64,000 nt of DNA from the NCBI RefSeq assembly GCF_048569485.1, contig NW_027442067.1:62001-126000 (forward strand), given 5' to 3'. The notes beneath the pieces were generated by a model. It was not told the origin of the DNA and made no database searches. It saw nothing but the letters and a program-made list of their open reading frames with translations. This stretch comes from Anomaloglossus baeobatrachus. Taxonomy: Eukaryota > Chordata > Amphibia > Anura > Aromobatidae. Made by a program: the position numbers and the translations under genes. The stretch's first letter is position 1, and every line of letters starts with the position of its first letter. This document shows positions 50,815 to 63,400 of the stretch, piece by piece.

Positions 50815-52204
50815 CTTCTTAACCCAGTTTCCAAAAGCAGAACTCAATTCACCTGATTCATATTAGCCCGATTTAATGAATTGGAAGAAAGCATACGTCT
50901 TCATATGCACCTCAATTTGGCCCATTCACTTTTCACACTTCCTCCTTTTGTTTTTTATCTTTCACACTTTTGACTTTCTTTATTCATCCAAATAGCAAAC
51001 TCATCACCACTCAACCTGACCAACTCGGCTATGTCCCCGTGCTGCAGTTCTCTGTCTTATCTAGATCATTTGCAATTGAATGGAATAGATCCCTTTTGGA
51101 CAAAGTGGATTCACCTGCTGCTGCAGTGACCACAGGTGTGATAACATCTAGAATTGGCATCTGGTGCGATCTCTCCGCTTCCACTCCAAAGAAAGTTACC
51201 TGTTTATTCCTATCATGCATTGGTTTTTGGGGTTTTCTTTGAGTAATGATGATCTCTTTAGTAGTCTGTTGGCGCCCTCTCCTGGAGGAATAGTTTGCTT
51301 GCTCTTGGACATTCTAAAAGAGAGGTCATGATAGACATTGAGCTTCTGAGCTCAATTGGGGACAGTCATGGGTGATGAATGTTTGCAACCTACTGCGAAG
51401 CCTCATACCGCAATATAAGGAACGTCAAATACTAAGAAAGGGCGGCCTATGAAAGAATTACTACTTTCAATAAGTACACTTAAACGGCTAATTGGGAATA
51501 GAAAAACTGTAAAAAGCCCTCTGAGAAAGCCCCCCTCTAACCTTTGATAGTAAGCTTTTCTGTAGTCTGCCTGTTGATGTATTTTCCGTTTGAACTGTGC
51601 ACAACATGAAGAGACGGAACACTGGCGGCTTGTCACAATGCCCCCCGATGACATCACAATAGCGCTGCTGCCTAGAAAACAAGCTGCGCAGAAGAAGTTG
51701 TTCTTTGGGTGGGAGGGTGGGCTAGTGGAAGGAGGGGGCAATCTCTTTTTTTCCCGGGTGGTAGGGGGATGACAGGAGAAGGGAAGCGGGTGGTGAGAAA
51801 GGTACAGAGGGCAGGGTTTGGGGGCTGGGAAGGAAAGGGAAAAGATTAGGGTTTGGGGATGATGAAAGGGCTTTCTACGGGTAAGGATGGCAAAGGGTGG
51901 CAGTGACGGAAAGTCAGGCAACCTGTCCTGTCCGTCTTTTTGTATCGTGAATTGGAAAGACTGCAAGGGGGAGGGGAGTTGCTTGCGCCCTAAAGGAGGA
52001 GTTATTCAGATTCATTGCAGTGGGCGGCGGCTGCAAAACGCACCATTCTTCTTGTTTTGGCTCTGCAAAGCAGCCTTTTCAAGGGTTGGCTTGGGTGACA
52101 AAATGTCTTGTGTAGGCGTGGGTTTGTCTCCCTCTCGCTCTCTCTCCCTAAGATGTGTCCGGCATAGGCCAGGGTGCCACTCGAGGCCCAAACCAATTCT
52201 GGTT

Positions 52205-53208
52205 ATCGCTTCTCGGCCTTTTGGCTAAGATCAAGTGTAGTATCTGTGAGGCTCGGCAGATGCAATGCACACTGGAAGGTTGCGCTTGCTAGTACTCTTG
52301 ATGTATAGTATATTCATCTAGAGGAAAACATGGCCCTACCAGGATCGAGGCTATTAGACTGAGTAAGTGTGGGGGCTATGGTGCAATGTGCCCCAGGACT
52401 GACGACCCTGGAGTGAGTCTGAGCTTGCTGGCTTGGGACCCCGGCGAGCCTTGGGCTCTGTAGCACACCGTACCTTGCCCTTTCATACTTTCTGAGCATA
52501 TTGCTCTATCCCGGCCTTCTGGCTAGGAAGGGAAATTTTTATAATCATGGTCGGAGGTCCGTTCAGCTTTGGGCTGAGAAACCAACACCCGGTTGGAGGT
52601 CCGGGTCAGCTTCGGCTGAGAAACCAACACCCGGTTGGAGGTCTGGGTCAGCTTCGGCTGAGAAACCAACACCCGGTTGGAGGTCCGGGTCAGCTTCGGC
52701 TGAGAAACCAACACCCGGTTGGAGGTCCGGTTAGCCTTGGGCTGAGAAACCAACACCGGTTGACGGTCCGGGCAGTTTCGGCTGCGAAACCAACAACTAG
52801 TAGCTCTCTACTCCACTTGGGTAAGATGCCTGGGTGGACGCTGGGAGCAACGACAAGGCTCAACCAGGCTTCGGCTTGGGGGAGCACCGAAGATCCCTGA
52901 CCCTTGCTGTGGCCTTCTGGCTCGGAGGGACGGGGTTGATTTTTGGGGACCCTCTCCTCACGGAGGGGTCCACACGAATCCTAGCCTTTGCACTGTTTTT
53001 GGTGTGACTTCGGTCATGCATTTTTTGCGGTGCTTTGGAAAGCTTCATTAAATCAAAATCTGTTCTTATCAGTTTAATATCTGATACGTCCCCTATCTGG
53101 GGACCATATATTAAATGGATTTTTAGAACAGGGAGATGGAAAAAGAGCTTGCTCTGTCCACTCCACGCATTGACCTGGTATTGCAGTACCTCCAGGAACG
53201 GTGCACCC
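52205..53208 (+). pseudogene. U2 snRNA, copy 29, interrupted by B element
   Basis: Same split as copy 24. It lies exactly 6366 bp after copy 26. Confidence 0.95.
52248..53057 (+). mobile_element. B element in U2 copy 29
   Basis: 810 bp; I see no difference from the copy at 41094. Confidence 0.82.
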
Positions 53209-54598
53209 CTTCTTAACCCAGTTTCCAAAAGCAGAACTCAATTCACCTGATTCATATTAGCCCGATTTAATGAATTGGAAGAAAGCATACGTCTTCATAT
53301 GCACCTCAATTTGGCCCATTCACTTTTCACACTTCCTCCTTTTGTTTTTTATCTTTCACACTTTTGACTTTCTTTATTCATCCAAATAGCAAACTCATCA
53401 CCACTCAACCTGACCAACTCGGCTATGTCCCCGTGCTGCAGTTCTCTGTCTTATCTAGATCATTTGCAATTGAATGGAATAGATCCCTTTTGGACAAAGT
53501 GGATTCACCTGCTGCTGCAGTGACCACAGGTGTGATAACATCTAGAATTGGCATCTGGTGCGATCTCTCCGCTTCCACTCCAAAGAAAGTTACCTGTTTA
53601 TTCCTATCATGCATTGGTTTTTGGGGTTTTCTTTGAGTAATGATGATCTCTTTAGTAGTCTGTTGGCGCCCTCTCCTGGAGGAATAGTTTGCTTGCTCTT
53701 GGACATTCTAAAAGAGAGGTCATGATAGACATTGAGCTTCTGAGCTCAATTGGGGACAGTCATGGGTGATGAATGTTTGCAACCTACTGCGAAGCCTCAT
53801 ACCGCAATATAAGGAACGTCAAATACTAAGAAAGGGCGGCCTATGAAAGAATTACTACTTTCAATAAGTACACTTAAACGGCTAATTGGGAATAGAAAAA
53901 CTGTAAAAAGCCCTCTGAGAAAGCCCCCCTCTAACCTTTGATAGTAAGCTTTTCTGTAGTCTGCCTGTTGATGTATTTTCCGTTTGAACTGTGCACAACA
54001 TGAAGAGACGGAACACTGGCGGCTTGTCACAATGCCCCCCGATGACATCACAATAGCGCTGCTGCCTAGAAAACAAGCTGCGCAGAAGAAGTTGTTCTTT
54101 GGGTGGGAGGGTGGGCTAGTGGAAGGAGGGGGCAATCTCTTTTTTTCCCGGGTGGTAGGGGGATGACAGGAGAAGGGAAGCGGGTGGTGAGAAAGGTACA
54201 GAGGGCAGGGTTTGGGGGCTGGGAAGGAAAGGGAAAAGATTAGGGTTTGGGGATGATGAAAGGGCTTTCTACGGGTAAGGATGGCAAAGGGTGGCAGTGA
54301 CGGAAAGTCAGGCAACCTGTCCTGTCCGTCTTTTTGTATCGTGAATTGGAAAGACTGCAAGGGGGAGGGGAGTTGCTTGCGCCCTAAAGGAGGAGTTATT
54401 CAGATTCATTGCAGTGGGCGGCGGCTGCAAAACGCACCATTCTTCTTGTTTTGGCTCTGCAAAGCAGCCTTTTCAAGGGTTGGCTTGGGTGACAAAATGT
54501 CTTGTGTAGGCGTGGGTTTGTCTCCCTCTCGCTCTCTCTCCCTAAGATGTGTCCGGCATAGGCCAGGGTGCCACTCGAGGCCCAAACCAATTCTGGTT

Positions 54599-54786
54599 AT
54601 CGCTTCTCGGCCTTTTGGCTAAGATCAAGTGTAGTATCTGTTCTTATCAGTTTAATATCTGATACGTCCCCTATCTGGGGACCATATATTAAATGGATTT
54701 TTAGAACAGGGAGATGGAAAAAGAGCTTGCTCTGTCCACTCCACGCATTGACCTGGTATTGCAGTACCTCCAGGAACGGTGCACCC
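54599..54786 (+). ncRNA. RNU2: U2 snRNA, copy 30 (intact)
   Basis: No difference from copy 1 seen. Last intact copy in the window, 6366 bp after copy 27. Confidence 0.97.
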
Positions 54787-56176
54787 CTTCTTAACCCAGT
54801 TTCCAAAAGCAGAACTCAATTCACCTGATTCATATTAGCCCGATTTAATGAATTGGAAGAAAGCATACGTCTTCATATGCACCTCAATTTGGCCCATTCA
54901 CTTTTCACACTTCCTCCTTTTGTTTTTTATCTTTCACACTTTTGACTTTCTTTATTCATCCAAATAGCAAACTCATCACCACTCAACCTGACCAACTCGG
55001 CTATGTCCCCGTGCTGCAGTTCTCTGTCTTATCTAGATCATTTGCAATTGAATGGAATAGATCCCTTTTGGACAAAGTGGATTCACCTGCTGCTGCAGTG
55101 ACCACAGGTGTGATAACATCTAGAATTGGCATCTGGTGCGATCTCTCCGCTTCCACTCCAAAGAAAGTTACCTGTTTATTCCTATCATGCATTGGTTTTT
55201 GGGGTTTTCTTTGAGTAATGATGATCTCTTTAGTAGTCTGTTGGCGCCCTCTCCTGGAGGAATAGTTTGCTTGCTCTTGGACATTCTAAAAGAGAGGTCA
55301 TGATAGACATTGAGCTTCTGAGCTCAATTGGGGACAGTCATGGGTGATGAATGTTTGCAACCTACTGCGAAGCCTCATACCGCAATATAAGGAACGTCAA
55401 ATACTAAGAAAGGGCGGCCTATGAAAGAATTACTACTTTCAATAAGTACACTTAAACGGCTAATTGGGAATAGAAAAACTGTAAAAAGCCCTCTGAGAAA
55501 GCCCCCCTCTAACCTTTGATAGTAAGCTTTTCTGTAGTCTGCCTGTTGATGTATTTTCCGTTTGAACTGTGCACAACATGAAGAGACGGAACACTGGCGG
55601 CTTGTCACAATGCCCCCCGATGACATCACAATAGCGCTGCTGCCTAGAAAACAAGCTGCGCAGAAGAAGTTGTTCTTTGGGTGGGAGGGTGGGCTAGTGG
55701 AAGGAGGGGGCAATCTCTTTTTTTCCCGGGTGGTAGGGGGATGACAGGAGAAGGGAAGCGGGTGGTGAGAAAGGTACAGAGGGCAGGGTTTGGGGGCTGG
55801 GAAGGAAAGGGAAAAGATTAGGGTTTGGGGATGATGAAAGGGCTTTCTACGGGTAAGGATGGCAAAGGGTGGCAGTGACGGAAAGTCAGGCAACCTGTCC
55901 TGTCCGTCTTTTTGTATCGTGAATTGGAAAGACTGCAAGGGGGAGGGGAGTTGCTTGCGCCCTAAAGGAGGAGTTATTCAGATTCATTGCAGTGGGCGGC
56001 GGCTGCAAAACGCACCATTCTTCTTGTTTTGGCTCTGCAAAGCAGCCTTTTCAAGGGTTGGCTTGGGTGACAAAATGTCTTGTGTAGGCGTGGGTTTGTC
56101 TCCCTCTCGCTCTCTCTCCCTAAGATGTGTCCGGCATAGGCCAGGGTGCCACTCGAGGCCCAAACCAATTCTGGTT

Positions 56177-57180
56177 ATCGCTTCTCGGCCTTTTGGCTAA
56201 GATCAAGTGTAGTATCTGTGAGGCTCGGCAGATGCAATGCACACTGGAAGGTTGCGCTTGCTAGTACTCTTGATGTATAGTATATTCATCTAGAGGAAAA
56301 CATGGCCCTACCAGGATCGAGGCTATTAGACTGAGTAAGTGTGGGGGCTATGGTGCAATGTGCCCCAGGACTGACGACCCTGGAGTGAGTCTGAGCTTGC
56401 TGGCTTGGGACCCCGGCGAGCCTTGGGCTCTGTAGCACACCGTACCTTGCCCTTTCATACTTTCTGAGCATATTGCTCTATCCCGGCCTTCTGGCTAGGA
56501 AGGGAAATTTTTATAATCATGGTCGGAGGTCCGTTCAGCTTTGGGCTGAGAAACCAACACCCGGTTGGAGGTCCGGGTCAGCTTCGGCTGAGAAACCAAC
56601 ACCCGGTTGGAGGTCTGGGTCAGCTTCGGCTGAGAAACCAACACCCGGTTGGAGGTCCGGGTCAGCTTCGGCTGAGAAACCAACACCCGGTTGGAGGTCC
56701 GGTTAGCCTTGGGCTGAGAAACCAACACCGGTTGACGGTCCGGGCAGTTTCGGCTGCGAAACCAACAACTAGTAGCTCTCTACTCCACTTGGGTAAGATG
56801 CCTGGGTGGACGCTGGGAGCAACGACAAGGCTCAACCAGGCTTCGGCTTGGGGGAGCACCGAAGATCCCTGACCCTTGCTGTGGCCTTCTGGCTCGGAGG
56901 GACGGGGTTGATTTTTGGGGACCCTCTCCTCACGGAGGGGTCCACACGAATCCTAGCCTTTGCACTGTTTTTGGTGTGACTTCGGTCATGCATTTTTTGC
57001 GGTGCTTTGGAAAGCTTCATTAAATCAAAATCTGTTCTTATCAGTTTAATATCTGATACGTCCCCTATCTGGGGACCATATATTAAATGGATTTTTAGAA
57101 CAGGGAGATGGAAAAAGAGCTTGCTCTGTCCACTCCACGCATTGACCTGGTATTGCAGTACCTCCAGGAACGGTGCACCC
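56177..57180 (+). pseudogene. U2 snRNA, copy 31, interrupted by B element
   Basis: Same split as copy 24. It lies exactly 6366 bp after copy 28. Confidence 0.95.
56220..57029 (+). mobile_element. B element in U2 copy 31
   Basis: 810 bp; I see no difference from the copy at 41094. Confidence 0.82.
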
Positions 57181-58570
57181 CTTCTTAACCCAGTTTCCAA
57201 AAGCAGAACTCAATTCACCTGATTCATATTAGCCCGATTTAATGAATTGGAAGAAAGCATACGTCTTCATATGCACCTCAATTTGGCCCATTCACTTTTC
57301 ACACTTCCTCCTTTTGTTTTTTATCTTTCACACTTTTGACTTTCTTTATTCATCCAAATAGCAAACTCATCACCACTCAACCTGACCAACTCGGCTATGT
57401 CCCCGTGCTGCAGTTCTCTGTCTTATCTAGATCATTTGCAATTGAATGGAATAGATCCCTTTTGGACAAAGTGGATTCACCTGCTGCTGCAGTGACCACA
57501 GGTGTGATAACATCTAGAATTGGCATCTGGTGCGATCTCTCCGCTTCCACTCCAAAGAAAGTTACCTGTTTATTCCTATCATGCATTGGTTTTTGGGGTT
57601 TTCTTTGAGTAATGATGATCTCTTTAGTAGTCTGTTGGCGCCCTCTCCTGGAGGAATAGTTTGCTTGCTCTTGGACATTCTAAAAGAGAGGTCATGATAG
57701 ACATTGAGCTTCTGAGCTCAATTGGGGACAGTCATGGGTGATGAATGTTTGCAACCTACTGCGAAGCCTCATACCGCAATATAAGGAACGTCAAATACTA
57801 AGAAAGGGCGGCCTATGAAAGAATTACTACTTTCAATAAGTACACTTAAACGGCTAATTGGGAATAGAAAAACTGTAAAAAGCCCTCTGAGAAAGCCCCC
57901 CTCTAACCTTTGATAGTAAGCTTTTCTGTAGTCTGCCTGTTGATGTATTTTCCGTTTGAACTGTGCACAACATGAAGAGACGGAACACTGGCGGCTTGTC
58001 ACAATGCCCCCCGATGACATCACAATAGCGCTGCTGCCTAGAAAACAAGCTGCGCAGAAGAAGTTGTTCTTTGGGTGGGAGGGTGGGCTAGTGGAAGGAG
58101 GGGGCAATCTCTTTTTTTCCCGGGTGGTAGGGGGATGACAGGAGAAGGGAAGCGGGTGGTGAGAAAGGTACAGAGGGCAGGGTTTGGGGGCTGGGAAGGA
58201 AAGGGAAAAGATTAGGGTTTGGGGATGATGAAAGGGCTTTCTACGGGTAAGGATGGCAAAGGGTGGCAGTGACGGAAAGTCAGGCAACCTGTCCTGTCCG
58301 TCTTTTTGTATCGTGAATTGGAAAGACTGCAAGGGGGAGGGGAGTTGCTTGCGCCCTAAAGGAGGAGTTATTCAGATTCATTGCAGTGGGCGGCGGCTGC
58401 AAAACGCACCATTCTTCTTGTTTTGGCTCTGCAAAGCAGCCTTTTCAAGGGTTGGCTTGGGTGACAAAATGTCTTGTGTAGGCGTGGGTTTGTCTCCCTC
58501 TCGCTCTCTCTCCCTAAGATGTGTCCGGCATAGGCCAGGGTGCCACTCGAGGCCCAAACCAATTCTGGTT

Positions 58571-58622
58571 ATCGCTTCTCGGCCTTTTGGCTAAGATCAA
58601 GTGTAGTATCTGTTCTTATCAG
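58571..58622 (+). pseudogene. U2 snRNA, copy 32, 5' fragment at LINE insertion
   Basis: RNA positions 1-52, ending CTTATCAG, then the LINE begins. The 3' part of this U2, if kept, is beyond the window. The upstream promoter is complete, so the LINE lies under the U2 promoter. Confidence 0.95.
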
Positions 58623-58859
58623 AACAAACTGAGCTAGCTACACTTGACGAGATACGATCAGGGAGACGAGCTCCAAAGCCCAGCCGAGACCGGAAGAGGG
58701 AGATCGGACGGAAGAAGAGCTTGGCAGAAAGAAGCAAGAAGACGAAGGCTCGGAGAAGACTTGGGGAGACCAGAGGAACTTCGAGGAGGAACACAGCGGG
58801 AGAAGACACCCGGAGAAGAATCCAAGATCCAGCTCCGGGAACTCAAGCAGGAACCAGCC
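58623..58859 (+). other. 5' UTR of the LINE
   Basis: Purine-rich leader between the U2 fragment and the first ATG of ORF1. The ORF1 frame is open back to about 58644 but without an ATG. Whether this leader is a promoter is unknown. The host U2 promoter upstream could serve instead. Confidence 0.6.
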
Positions 58860-60405
58860 ATGGCAAGCAAGCCAGAGAAGGCAGCCAGGAAGGCTCAGGA
58901 CCCAGGGACCTCCAGGAAGGCTCATCCAGAGGCTTCTTCGGCCCAAGAGGCCCCCACCTCCGACGCCAGCCAGCCGGAGGGAGCCCGGACGCCGCCTGAA
59001 AAGGCTCCAACCCTGGAGCCTTGGATGCGGCAGACGGTCGCCCTGAAGCTAAAGGCGGTGGATGGTAGGTTGCCGGACATGTCCAGCGACGTGTTCTGCA
59101 AGAAGATGATTCTGGATCAGGGCTTCTCCAGGGCGGAAACCCTGAGTGTCCAGACCTTCATGACTGGCATTTTTCTGGTAACCTTTGCCACGGTGAATGC
59201 CTGCAGGAGATACTGGGAGGCGATGAACGCAGCGATGCCGGACTCCCCTTTTCATTCCTTTTTAGGATCCTGTCCTATACAGAGGGATGAGAAGAGGATC
59301 ACGGTCTCCATGCGGAACCCGCACACCCCAGGAAGAGACATCTCCACGTTCCTGGGACGTCTCTGCACAGTGGTGAGGGAGCCATCCCACATCCTTAACG
59401 GCAACGGATTCTGGACGGGTAAGTGGTCAGTAACCGTTCGACTCTACAGGGAACCAGCATCCGAGGATGGTCTCCAGCACCTGCCCCCGACATTCTCTCT
59501 GGGAAACTCCTTTGGTCTCATCTACTACCCGGACATGCCACACAACTGCAGGAAATGTGGCGGGAAAGGGCATTCGATGAAGACCTGCAAGGAGGACGCC
59601 TGCAGGGTTTGCCGGGTGACAGGACACAGCTCCAAGGACTGCCCAAAGAAGAAGACTTGCAACCTATGTGGACAGGCGGACCACCTTTACAAGGACTGCC
59701 CACAGCGGGAGAAATCCTGGGCAAGGGTTGCCGCGGCGACCCAGTATCGGGTAGTCACAGCCTCGTCGACCAAGGCAGCTACGACCAAGGCCACAGAGGC
59801 CAAGGACAAGGCGGCCAAGAACCCGGCGACCGTGGCTCCAGCCGATGCCCCAGCAGCCACGGAGTCCAGGGAAAAGAAGGGTAAGAAAACTGTTGCCCCC
59901 TCCCTGGTCCCCCCCCCTGTCACCCCTGTCCAAACCCCCCCCCCCCCCGGCCAACCCTACTGAGGATTCCACTACCTCCACCTCATTTCCCTACTCCTCA
60001 GTTGGTCTCCTCACCCCCCCCCCAAAGCCCACTCTCCCTCCCCAGACCATGAGAGCAGAGGGCCTCAGCACTCTTGCACTTTTCACCGAGGAGGATTTTC
60101 CAGCTCTTGTCTCCTCAGGTACAGGCCAAAGGAAAAGGAAGGTGGAAGATAGTCCTGTCGCAGAACCTTCCAAGCTGTTCATTGTGGACCTTAACCCACC
60201 CCAGGAAGAGGAGGATGGCCTCCTCCCAGAACCGGACGTGTTGGAGCAGATGGTGGAGTCCCTTGTGGCCGAAGAAGAAATGGAGGAGTCGGAAGCCACT
60301 GAGGCACCATCCCTGCTTGATCAGCTAGCAGAAGAGGGTCTGCTGGAGATACCCTTACCAGCAGGTGCCAAAGAGGAAGAACCGCCCGACCGGAGTGGTA
60401 ACTAA
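58860..60405 (+). CDS. LINE ORF1, CCHC zinc-knuckle RNA-binding protein (frame changes at poly-C)
   Basis: This is the nucleic-acid-binding ORF1 protein, expected to coat the element RNA. I chose the ATG at 58860 (GCCATGG, strong Kozak context). Residues 1-60 are Ala/Pro/Lys-rich. About 60-225 is a folded region ending before the knuckles, with GFWTGKW typical of ORF1 proteins related to ZCCHC3. Three CCHC knuckles follow: C230-C233-H238-C243, C248-C251-H256-C261 and C267-C270-H275-C280 (59547-59699). A Lys/Ala/Pro tail comes next. The frame stops at 59961-59963, just after a 14-C run (59935-59948). The next frame stays open to 60405 and encodes an acidic tail (FPALVSSG, then Glu-rich), so the natural protein probably continues there. 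The stop at 60405 lies 35 nt before ORF2. Confidence 0.82.
59547..59699 (+). other. Three tandem CCHC zinc knuckles of ORF1
   Basis: Three C-x2-C-x4-H-x4-C motifs follow each other with spacers of 4-5 residues. All Cys and His ligands are present. Tandem knuckles are standard in Tx1-type ORF1 proteins and absent from mammalian L1 ORF1p. Confidence 0.92.
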
Positions 60406-60440
60406 GGCACACCGCCTGCTCTAACTTTCTCTTTCCTCCA

Positions 60441-63400
60441 ATGACTGCTAACATTAACATCTTTTCCATTAATGTTAGGAGCATCAGAGACAAGTTCCGA
60501 CGTCAGACAATTTTTGCGTTCCTTAACACTCAGTCTAGTGATGTATTTTTCCTGCAGGAATGCTCCCTTCCCTCCTCTAGGTCCTTCAACCATCTGGCCA
60601 GGGAGTGGACCCATGGCCCATCCTACTGGTCTGGCGGGGGCGACTGTAGGTCCGCGGGGGTCGCCGTGCTGATCAGGGGAAGCGCCTTCACATTGGACTC
60701 TGTTCAGGAAATCGTCTGCGGCAGGTTACTGCTCGTGGATGGCACCTGGGCGGGAGAACCTGTCAGGTTCATCAATGTGTATGCTTCTCCTGTGAAGAGC
60801 GATCGACTGGAGCTCCTCCAAGCCCTGCGCCCTCAGCTCGCTACCGCCAGGACGGTAGTGATGGCCGGGGATTTCAACTGCCCGATTGAGGAGGATGGAC
60901 GCAGTTCTGGAACGGCTGCCAAGTTGGACGTCACATCCAAACTGCTCATTGAGATGGTGACCGAAGCCTCTCTTGTGGACGTTGTTGGCTCCATCGGACA
61001 CGGATCCGTGAACTATTCATGGTGCCGATCCGATGGCTCGCTGCGTTCCAGGATTGACTTTGTGTTTACCTCTCGGGCGGTTGGGCGGAGTGGGCACTCG
61101 ATGGTCCCCTGCTTCTTCTCTGACCACAGAGCCATTCACTTTCAAGGTGTGCTGGGCCATGGCTTCCCCATTGGCCCGGGCTCCTGGAAGCTGAACTGCT
61201 CTCTGCTGGAAAAGGGTGAGATTCTGGAGGAGCTTAGAGCTGCCTACTCCACGTGGCGGGCCTACAAGGCGGGCTTCCAGTCTGTTTCTGACTGGTGGGA
61301 ATACGTTAAACTCGAGTTCCGTTTCTTCTTTCAGGCAAAGAGTCAACAACAGGCGTGTCTGAAGAGGAGGGACTTCAGGAGACTCCAGCGTGAGCTGCGT
61401 TCCCTGCAGGACCTTCTTCGATGCGGCTGGGACGTGAGAGAGGAGCTGGAGGAGACTAAGAGGAGCCTGAAAAGGCACTTCGAGGAGGAGTCCGAGCGAA
61501 TTGTCTTCCGTTCCAAAGTGGAGAACCTGGAGAAGGGTGAGAAATGTAACTCGTTCTTTTTCAGGAAACTCCACGCCGGTCACACGCCCATGAATGAACT
61601 ACGAGACGAGAGTGGAAACATGCGACGCGGGAAAGAGAACGTGATGAAGGTCGTCAGCGACTTCTACAGCGAACTCTACGCCCGCAAGACTACTGACCCC
61701 GAGGCCGCCGATAAGTTCCTGTCAGGTATCACTAACCATCTTGACCCTGCAGACGCGGCGGCCATGGATGTTCCTCTGACGGTGGACGAGCTGCTCTCGG
61801 CCGCCAAATCCTTTAGTTCTGGCAGGACACCGGGCAGTGACGGCCTCCCAGCAGAGCTCTATGTAGCGCTGGGAGACCTAATCTGTCCGGACCTGTTAGG
61901 GCTGTATGAGGAGATGGTGGTGGAGGGCAGAATGCCTCCATCTCTGAGGGAAGGAATGGTCACGATCCTGTACAAGCGTAAAGGAGAGAGGTGCGACCTG
62001 AAGAATTGGCGTCCCATCACCCTTCTGAACGTCGACTACAAGATCCTGGCCAAGACGATGGCAACGAGATTGAAGACTGTTATCGGACGGATCATCCACC
62101 CGGACCAGACCTGCGGCATCCCCGGACGTCGCATCGCAGACAGCCTGGCTCTCATGCGGGACACGGTCGAGTACATCAAAGCCCGCCGGGTGCACGCAGC
62201 CCTGATCTCGTTGGATCAGGAAAAGGCCTTCGACCGTGTTTCCCATGAGTTCCTGGGCAAAGCTCTGCACAGGTTAGGTTTGGGTAACATGTTTTGCTTG
62301 TATGTCCAACTAATGTATTTTGATATTCACAGCTCGGTGTTGGTGAACGGCTGGAAGACTGACCCCTTCCCGGTCCTCTCAGGGGTCAGACAAGGCTGTC
62401 CTCTGTCACCTCTTCTTTTTGTTTGTGTTATAGAACTCTTTGCAGAGGCTATCCGGCGGAATGGAGAGATCAGAGGGATCACCGCACCAGGACCAGAACG
62501 CTTCGAGGTCAAGTGCTCGCTCTACATGGACGACGTGACCGTCTTCTGCGCGGACCGGCGCTCAGTCGACACCCTCGTCCAGACCTGTGAGACCTTCGGA
62601 CGGGCTTCGGGAGCCAAAGTCAACTGCGGGAAGTCGGAAGCCATGCTCTTCGGGGACTGGCAGCCGGCCTCTTCCGCCCCCTTCCCTTTCAGCATCCAGC
62701 CGGATTTCATCAAGGTTCTTGGAGTCTGGTTCGGGAAGGAAGGAGCAGCCCTCAAGTCCTGGGAGGAACGCTTGACCAAGATCACCCAACGGATCGGTCT
62801 GTGGAGCCTCAGACGCCTCACCTGTGAGGGCAAAGCACTGGTCCTGCGTAACGAGGTACTGCCCGTGCTGCAGTACACGGCCCAGGCCTGGCCCCCCCCT
62901 TGCCACCGTGTGCAGGGCCATTACCAGGACGGTGTTTCGTTTTGTCTGGGGATCCAAGATGGACAGAGTAAAGCGGAGCATCATGTACAAGGATCCTCGC
63001 AAGGGTGGGAAGGGCGTACCCGATATCCCCACCCTCCTGCGATCCTCCTTCGTATGTGACTGCGTTCGCCGAACTCTGCGAGTCAAGAGAGGTTCCGCGG
63101 GTGGGTCCATGTCTCGCTTCTTCCTGCTCCCCCTTTGGAGACGGTTAGGCTGGGACAAGTGGGACAGCTCCTTCCCCTACAACTGGACGGCGCCATGGTT
63201 CTACGGAGACGTGGTTCGGTTTGTGAGGGAACACCAACTGGAGGGACTCAAGCCCGATTTGTGGAAGCCAAAGACTATCCACAAACTCATCAGAGCCAAG
63301 GACGAAATGGAGAACATTCCAGGACTTCATCACGACACACTGGAGACTGTTTGGACAAACGTGTCATCGGCTGGATTGACCAACGGGCACAAGGACTTGT

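Larger units (their letters stand above)
43445..56176 (+). repeat. Higher-order repeat, period 6366 bp (B, B, intact)
   Basis: The order B(43445), B(45839), intact(48233) repeats as B(49811), B(52205), intact(54599), and a further B follows at 56177. The period is 2394 + 2394 + 1578 = 6366 bp. This shows that blocks of three units were duplicated after the B insertion. The A-to-T at 45071 in the first block is not matched at the equivalent place in the second, so it arose later or was lost by conversion. Confidence 0.85.
1..58622 (+). repeat. Tandem U2 snRNA gene array, 1578-bp unit
   Basis: The same 1578-bp unit recurs head to tail. Successive U2 starts are 1578 apart wherever no element intervenes (442, 2020, 3598, 5176, 6754). 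Where they are further apart, the excess equals the inserted element exactly: 804, 199, 844, 1622, 846 or 816 bp. The window opens inside a unit, so the array continues upstream. I count 32 U2 positions, 20 intact and 12 interrupted. By eye I found only five private differences between units: 2616, 5387, 18364, 21779-21780 and 45071. Such uniformity is the mark of concerted evolution by unequal exchange and gene conversion, known for U2 arrays in primates, Xenopus and others. No protein gene is apparent in the spacer. Confidence 0.98.

Noticed and set aside
58644-58859. ORF1 starting at TTG 58644
   Set aside because: A non-ATG start is not needed: the in-frame ATG at 58860 has strong Kozak context, and the stretch before it reads as a leader.
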